In this document: in pieces, positions 60,356-64,000 of the stretch
Numbering within the stretch: the stretch's first letter is position 1
Layout of the letters: every line of letters begins with the position of its first letter
Origin: Pseudomonas capeferrum
Lineage (GTDB): Bacteria > Pseudomonadota > Gammaproteobacteria > Pseudomonadales > Pseudomonadaceae
Direction of reading: 5' to 3'
DNA: 64,000 bases
Assembly: GCF_000731675.1 (NCBI RefSeq)
Contig: NZ_JMIT01000001.1
Location: forward strand, 64,712 to 128,711
Made by a program: the position numbers and the translations under genes
Notes under the pieces: model-generated
Database searches by the model: none
What the model saw: the letters and a program-made list of their open reading frames with translations, nothing else
What the model was told of the DNA's origin: nothing

Positions 60356-60831
60356 CACAGCAGCTCCACGGTGGTGCGGGAGGTCCCAAGGATGTCCCGA
60401 ATAGCCCAGCGCTGATCGCGGCGGTAGTCGTCGATCGTCGGCTCGGTTCTGTCGGCCTCTTCGGCACCGCTGCGAGTGGTGTCGTAGCTGCGGTACCGCT
60501 CACAAACCTCGGCACCGGCCGCGCACTCGACCGCACGTTGATACAGGTAAACCAGCTGGGATTGGTCCTTCACCCTCTCGCTTGGGACTGCCTCAAGCGA
60601 GGCGTAGCCCGCCGCCTGTTTGGCCTCACGCCATGCCGACAGCTCGCGATTTACGCTGATGACAGCGGCAATCACGGCGGTCTCAAGCCGGGCAGCGGTG
60701 ACGCTGGAATCGATGCGCAGGGTCTCGCGCAGCTTGTCCAGATCGATCGAGGGCCAAAAGGCCTCGCTGTTGATGTGCACGCCGGGTACGGAAGGACTGG
60801 GCGCCAGGCCGCCAGGAATGAATCCACTCAT
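60355..60831 (-). CDS. Head completion/stabilisation protein L
   Basis: A 158-residue P2 gpL homologue (FWPSIDLDKLRETLRIDSSVTAARLETAV; DYRRDQRWAIRDILGTSRTTVELL). Joins the portal to the tail. Separated from M by 105 bases with no gene visible. Confidence 0.92.
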   Translation of the reverse strand: MSGFIPGGLAPSPSVPGVHINSEAFWPSIDLDKLRETLRIDSSVTAARLETAVIAAVISVNRELSAWREAKQAAGYASLEAVPSERVKDQSQLVYLYQRAVECAAGAEVCERYRSYDTTRSGAEEADRTEPTIDDYRRDQRWAIRDILGTSRTTVELL

Positions 60832-60936
60832 GATCGCGGTGCTCTGAATAGGTCGGCGGTGGTCGGGGCTTCACAGCTGGGCCAAGGAGAAAGCCGCTGA
60901 TCCGCCCCGAGCCGCCGGGTTGCGTGGGACGCTCGG

Positions 60937-61635
60937 TTAGCTGGCAGGGCCAGCGAGTTTCTTGAGGAGGCGCTCGGCGCGCTCCAGGTCTTTCTTGCCG
61001 CCGCAGTTATCGTGCAGCTCGATGGCGCGGCGCAGCAGGTCAACACCAGCCTGAATCTGGCCTGGCTGTCCGGGATTGGCGTCGTCCAGACCGGTTAGGG
61101 TGGCCTTTCCAAGGGCCAGCATCAGCTTCGCGCGGGCCTCATCGGGCATGTCCTCTTCAGCGGTCAGCTCGGCGGTGCGGGTCAGGATGTCGAGAGGGAA
61201 GGTTTCGCCGGTTTTCTGGGCCTTGAGCGCGGCTTCGGCGATTTCTTCGGCCACGATGCAGCCAGTGGAACGCTCGAAGCGGTCGGGCATCTTCAGACCA
61301 TGCTGCAGTACGTAGGCCGCCACATCGAGGCCGCCGATCCATTCGCCGGCGTCGAAGCGCCAGATCATTACGGTGGTCAGCACCTCGTCTTGGGCACCCT
61401 TGCCGGCCTCCAGCACGCCCGCTACATAGGGCTCGTAGGCGGGCAGAAGCTCGGCCTTTAGCTTGCCTTTTCCTTCACGTGACTGAATGGCGGACAGTCG
61501 CTGACGGTCCTGGTGGAGTTGAGCAAGCTGCAGCTCGTACTGGGTGGCCCCTTCCATGGTTTGTTCAGGCGCGGTGGCCGCCGCGGCAAGGGCCGCGGTA
61601 ACGCGCTGGAAATGGCGCCGGCAGGGATTGGTCAT
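60937..61635 (-). CDS. Terminase small subunit/endonuclease M
   Basis: A 232-residue P2 gpM homologue starting MTNPCRRHFQRVTAALAAA; MIWRFDAGEWIGGLDVAAYVLQHGLKMP is the family core. Cuts the packaged DNA at cos with the P subunit. The ATG at 61635 is chosen because the upstream frame overlaps the capsid gene. Confidence 0.92.
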   Translation of the reverse strand: MTNPCRRHFQRVTAALAAAATAPEQTMEGATQYELQLAQLHQDRQRLSAIQSREGKGKLKAELLPAYEPYVAGVLEAGKGAQDEVLTTVMIWRFDAGEWIGGLDVAAYVLQHGLKMPDRFERSTGCIVAEEIAEAALKAQKTGETFPLDILTRTAELTAEEDMPDEARAKLMLALGKATLTGLDDANPGQPGQIQAGVDLLRRAIELHDNCGGKKDLERAERLLKKLAGPAS

Positions 61636-61646
61636 GACGTTACCCC

Positions 61647-62654
61647 TCACGCGATCTCGATGTTTTCGGCGAACGCGGCGCAGCCCAGGTCCTCGATGAC
61701 ATAGGCCTCGTTGACCGATTCGAAGTTCTCGATCCGGTCGCGGGCGGCATTGTCTACGACGGTCTTGCGGCGGCTGCCTTCCTGCCAGTAGTACGACAGG
61801 TTGTCCAGGCGGGTCACGAACAGGCCGTTGGCCGGGAAGTGCGGCACACGCACGGCCGGCAGGTTGCCGATGCGCTTTTGGCTGGTGACGATGTCGGCCG
61901 CCAGCATTTCGGTCGGGGCGTTGGCCTTGTTGATGATCGGGAAGTACTTGTCGGCCAAGATCTTGCGACCGCAGACCACCACCAACTCGGTGTCCTCCTG
62001 GTACCACGGCTCGATCAGCTCGTTGACCATGGCGAACACCAGGGCATCGATGTTCTCGAAGTCTTTGCCGGCGCCGATGGAGATCTTGCCGCTGCCGTCG
62101 ACCACTTCTTTCATCACGCGCGCGGCGTTCTCCAGGCGCATTTTCTCCAGCCAGCCGACGTTCACATCCTGCAGCAGCGGGTTGGTAGCTGGGTTGGAAG
62201 AGGCGGCCCGGCTGGTGCCGTTCCAGCCGATGCAGATGCGGTTGAGCGCCATCAGCTTGATGATCGCGTCACGGATACGGGCCTGGAAGTCCGGGAACTT
62301 GGCCCAGGCATCGAGCTTCTGGTACTTGAGGTGGGTGTCGTAGTTCGTCTGGGTGCAGACATAGCCGCGGTTGTCGAGGCCGGTTGGGTCGCGTGTCTCG
62401 CGGGCTTTGACGTCGGTGTCGGTGGTGCCGGCGATGTTGCCGGTCACGCCCAGGCCGATCTTTTCACCCATCTGCTCGGGGACGCCATAGATGTTGATCG
62501 CGCTCAGGAACTGGCTGGACTCCTGGATACGGCTTTCCAGTTTCTGGGCCACAGCCGGACTGGCGGTGAATTTGGTGGTTACGTCAGGTACGCCATGAAG
62601 TTTGGCCAGCTGGGCCAGGTATTCGTTGAAGAGCAGGCGGGTTTCGTTACGCAT
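61647..62654 (-). CDS. Major capsid protein N
   Basis: A 335-residue P2 gpN-type HK97-fold capsid protein (MRNETRLLFNEYLAQLAKLHGV; YVCTQTNYDTHLKYQKLDAWAKFPDF). N-terminal processing by O is expected. GGAG site before the ATG. Confidence 0.95.
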   Translation of the reverse strand: MRNETRLLFNEYLAQLAKLHGVPDVTTKFTASPAVAQKLESRIQESSQFLSAINIYGVPEQMGEKIGLGVTGNIAGTTDTDVKARETRDPTGLDNRGYVCTQTNYDTHLKYQKLDAWAKFPDFQARIRDAIIKLMALNRICIGWNGTSRAASSNPATNPLLQDVNVGWLEKMRLENAARVMKEVVDGSGKISIGAGKDFENIDALVFAMVNELIEPWYQEDTELVVVCGRKILADKYFPIINKANAPTEMLAADIVTSQKRIGNLPAVRVPHFPANGLFVTRLDNLSYYWQEGSRRKTVVDNAARDRIENFESVNEAYVIEDLGCAAFAENIEIA

Positions 62655-62687
62655 GGTGGTCTCCGGTGTTCCTTGATCTTTTGTCGA

Positions 62688-63542
62688 TCAGCAGTCGGTG
62701 AGTTCGCGACCGCTGCCACCGGGAACCGATGGGCGATCCTTCTGGGTGTGGTCCTGGGTGCTACCCAGGCGGGTGACCAGGGCTTCGTGGTCACTGCTGA
62801 GCTTGGCGAACTTGGCCTCCAGCTCGGCGAAAGCGGCCAGGCTTTTGGTCATCGCTTCGGCTTGCTCGGCGCCGTGGGTAGCCAACTGCTCGATCAGCTC
62901 GCCCAAGGCTGCGAAGTTAGTGGCATCCCTGCCTTCCTTTTCCTTGCTCTTGCTGAGGAGGCCACCGACCTTGTCGCGCAGTGCCGCGAACATGCTGGGG
63001 CCATCCGTCACCTCCTCGAATTCGAGTTGCACCTCTTCAGCTGCGGTGAACAGGTTGTCTTTGTTCTGCTTGCGGCCGGTGAGGGTGCCTTGCTGCGCGC
63101 TGAACTGCAGGGCTTCGGTACCCAGGCTGGCCGGGGTGTCGGTAATCGCCAGACCAACCAGGTACGCTTTACCGGTCTTGGCGAACTTGGGATCGATCTC
63201 GACCGACGTATAGATTTTCTGGTTCTTGGCGTTCAGGGCGAGTAACGCATCGTTGGGCTGCAGCTGAGCGAACAGCGCCAGTTTGGTCTCGCCATTGATT
63301 TCGACCTCTTCCGCCTTACAGGCCAGCACATCGCCATAAGCGCCGAATTCACCGCCCGGCCAAGCCCATTTGATGTGCTCGCAGTTGATGCGCGCACCGT
63401 AGGTGTTCGGGCTGTATTGCGCGGCCATCTCCTCGATCCAGGAGCGTTCAATGGTCCGGCCATCGGTGGTGCCGCCTTCTACGGCAACCCGGAACCACTT
63501 GGAGCGAAGTTTTTTTGCTGGGGTGTCGGTCTTTTCGGCCAT
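62688..63542 (-). CDS. Capsid scaffold/protease O
   Basis: A 284-residue P2 gpO homologue: N-terminal serine-protease region (SKWFRVAVEGGTTDGRTIERSWIEEMAAQY, NCEHIKWAWPGGEFGAYGDV) and a C-terminal coiled scaffold (ELIEQLATHGAEQAEAMTKSL). First gene of the O-N-M-L-X-lysis-R-S late unit. Confidence 0.93.
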   Translation of the reverse strand: MAEKTDTPAKKLRSKWFRVAVEGGTTDGRTIERSWIEEMAAQYSPNTYGARINCEHIKWAWPGGEFGAYGDVLACKAEEVEINGETKLALFAQLQPNDALLALNAKNQKIYTSVEIDPKFAKTGKAYLVGLAITDTPASLGTEALQFSAQQGTLTGRKQNKDNLFTAAEEVQLEFEEVTDGPSMFAALRDKVGGLLSKSKEKEGRDATNFAALGELIEQLATHGAEQAEAMTKSLAAFAELEAKFAKLSSDHEALVTRLGSTQDHTQKDRPSVPGGSGRELTDC

Positions 63543-63626
63543 GCCGGGGATCCTCGTTGCGGTGGCGGTGTGCCTTGCGATGAGGGCATGGTCCGCAGCG
63601 CGCCGGTCGGCAGCAATGTACTGGGG

Positions 63627-63648
63627 TTGTAAGCCCGGCGGTTACAGG
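63627..63648. promoter_or_regulatory. Ogr-type dyad in the O/P divergent promoter region
   Basis: TTGTA (63627-63631), 11 bases, TACA (63643-63646), then GG. Same pattern as the FI and V sites. It lies between divergent O and P and can serve both; centre is 95 bases from the O ATG and 57 from the P ATG. Confidence 0.75.
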
Positions 63649-63693
63649 CGATGCCAGTAGGGGTTCGCGCGCGCGGTCGGCAGCATCTGCGCC

Positions 63694-64000
63694 ATGAACG
63701 CTATCGCCCAACCAACCACCGACGCACGCCGCCAAGCCAAGTTCCTGTACTGGACCGGGTGGCGCATCACCGATATCGCCGATTTCCTCGGCGAGAAGGA
63801 GAAAACCGTCCACAGCTGGAAAGCCCGCGACGAGTGGGACCGGGCGGACAACGTCGAGCGCATCGGCGGTGCGCTGGAGGCGCGCTTGGTGCAGCTGATC
63901 CTGAAGGAGGGCAAGACCGGCGGGGACTTCAAGGAGATCGACCTGCTGCACCGGCAACTGGAGCGCCAAGCGCGGATTCAGCGGTACCAGGGCGGCGGCA
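63694..64000 (+). CDS. Terminase ATPase subunit P, N-terminal part (3' end outside window)
   Basis: The frame is open from the ATG at 63694 to the edge (102 residues). MNAIAQPTTDARRQAKFLYWTGWRITDIADFLGEKEKTVHSWK is the HTH start of P2 gpP-type large terminase subunits; the Walker motifs lie beyond 64,000. Divergent from O, as in P2. Confidence 0.9.
   Translation, partial: MNAIAQPTTDARRQAKFLYWTGWRITDIADFLGEKEKTVHSWKARDEWDRADNVERIGGALEARLVQLILKEGKTGGDFKEIDLLHRQLERQARIQRYQGGG

Larger units (their letters stand above)
36393..64000. mobile_element. P2-like prophage, integrated at tRNA-Ser; right end outside window
   Basis: From the tRNA 3' end to the window edge every gene is phage-related: tyrosine integrase, early regulators, primase-helicase, repressor and a P2-order morphogenesis block (P/O N M L X lysis R S V W J I fibre FI FII E T U D). 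The tail is contractile (sheath FI, tube FII). Most adjacent genes overlap by ATGA. The portal, the rest of the terminase ATPase and the second attachment site lie beyond 64,000. Structural genes appear intact, so the prophage may be functional. Confidence 0.95.

Noticed and set aside
61839..63245. Plus-strand frame antisense to capsid genes N and O
   Set aside because: Mirror of two recognised structural genes.
63448..63969. Minus-strand frame over the O start and the terminase gene
   Set aside because: Overlaps the conserved HTH start of terminase P on the other strand and the promoter dyad; P has clear family similarity.

Overview
The window is a stretch of a Pseudomonas chromosome, most likely from the P. 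putida group. It is G+C-rich. It carries the Pseudomonas core order idh <-> icd, cspD, clpS-clpA, infA, bpt, aat, ftsK-lolA-rarA-crcB-serS-cysG and tusDCBE, has a monomeric NADP-isocitrate dehydrogenase next to the dimeric one, and contains the REP-type repeats with the 'tgtaggagcggccttgcg' core typical of that group. Positions 1-36,392 are ordinary core chromosome; 36,393 to the window end is one prophage that continues past the edge.

Core part. 1-5.5 kb: the 3' end of nudC, a TSUP permease, an alpha/beta hydrolase, then a minus-strand operon (FAD amine oxidase, XRE-cupin regulator, glutamine-synthetase-like ligase) that resembles gamma-glutamyl-polyamine metabolism. 5.6-13.2 kb: topB, a GNAT acetyltransferase coupled to the ribosomal oxygenase roxA, purB, and the coupled mnmA-hflD pair with a NudJ-type hydrolase. 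13.4-17.3 kb: divergent idh and icd. 17.3-22.4 kb: a protein-turnover block (cspD, clpS, clpA, infA, bpt, aat) in which the N-end-rule adaptor, unfoldase and both aminoacyl-transferases lie together. 22.8-30.3 kb: ftsK, lolA, rarA, crcB, serS, cysG. 30.4-36.2 kb: a glutathionyl-hydroquinone reductase, the tRNA 2-thiolation relay tusDCBE with a TrpD2-like gene, an NCS2 nucleobase permease and a YccA-type Bax-inhibitor protein.

Prophage. A tRNA-Ser(UGA) at 36,305-36,392 is followed directly by a tyrosine integrase, so the tRNA 3' end is the probable attachment site. The early operon (minus strand, 43.56 to 36.5 kb) runs from a Cro-like protein and a CII/YmfL-type regulator through an Ogr/Delta zinc-finger late activator and a large TOPRIM primase-helicase to the integrase. 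On the plus strand, facing it, are a short CI-type repressor, a 53-residue peptide and an A+T-rich two-helix membrane protein; these are the genes a lysogen would express. The morphogenesis block is P2-like and nearly complete (P <-> O N M L X, holin, endolysin, Rz/Rz1, R S, V W J I, tail fibre, FI FII, E/E', T U D); the portal gene and the rest of the terminase ATPase lie beyond the window.

The most informative observations are in the prophage. (1) Three copies of one dyad, TTGTA-N11-TACA, sit exactly in front of the O/P, V and FI transcription units, the expected targets of the Ogr protein encoded at 42.6-42.85 kb. (2) A canonical T TTT TTG slippery heptamer lies in tail gene E, and the -1 frame joins the short E' gene without a stop. 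(3) The lysogenic cassette contains a 53-aa 'headless' peptide whose C-terminal helix resembles the tail of the adjacent repressor, followed by an unrecognised membrane protein of foreign base composition; this is the best candidate for an undescribed immunity or exclusion function. (4) The replication module (primase-helicase) is not the P2 rolling-circle type, so the phage is mosaic.
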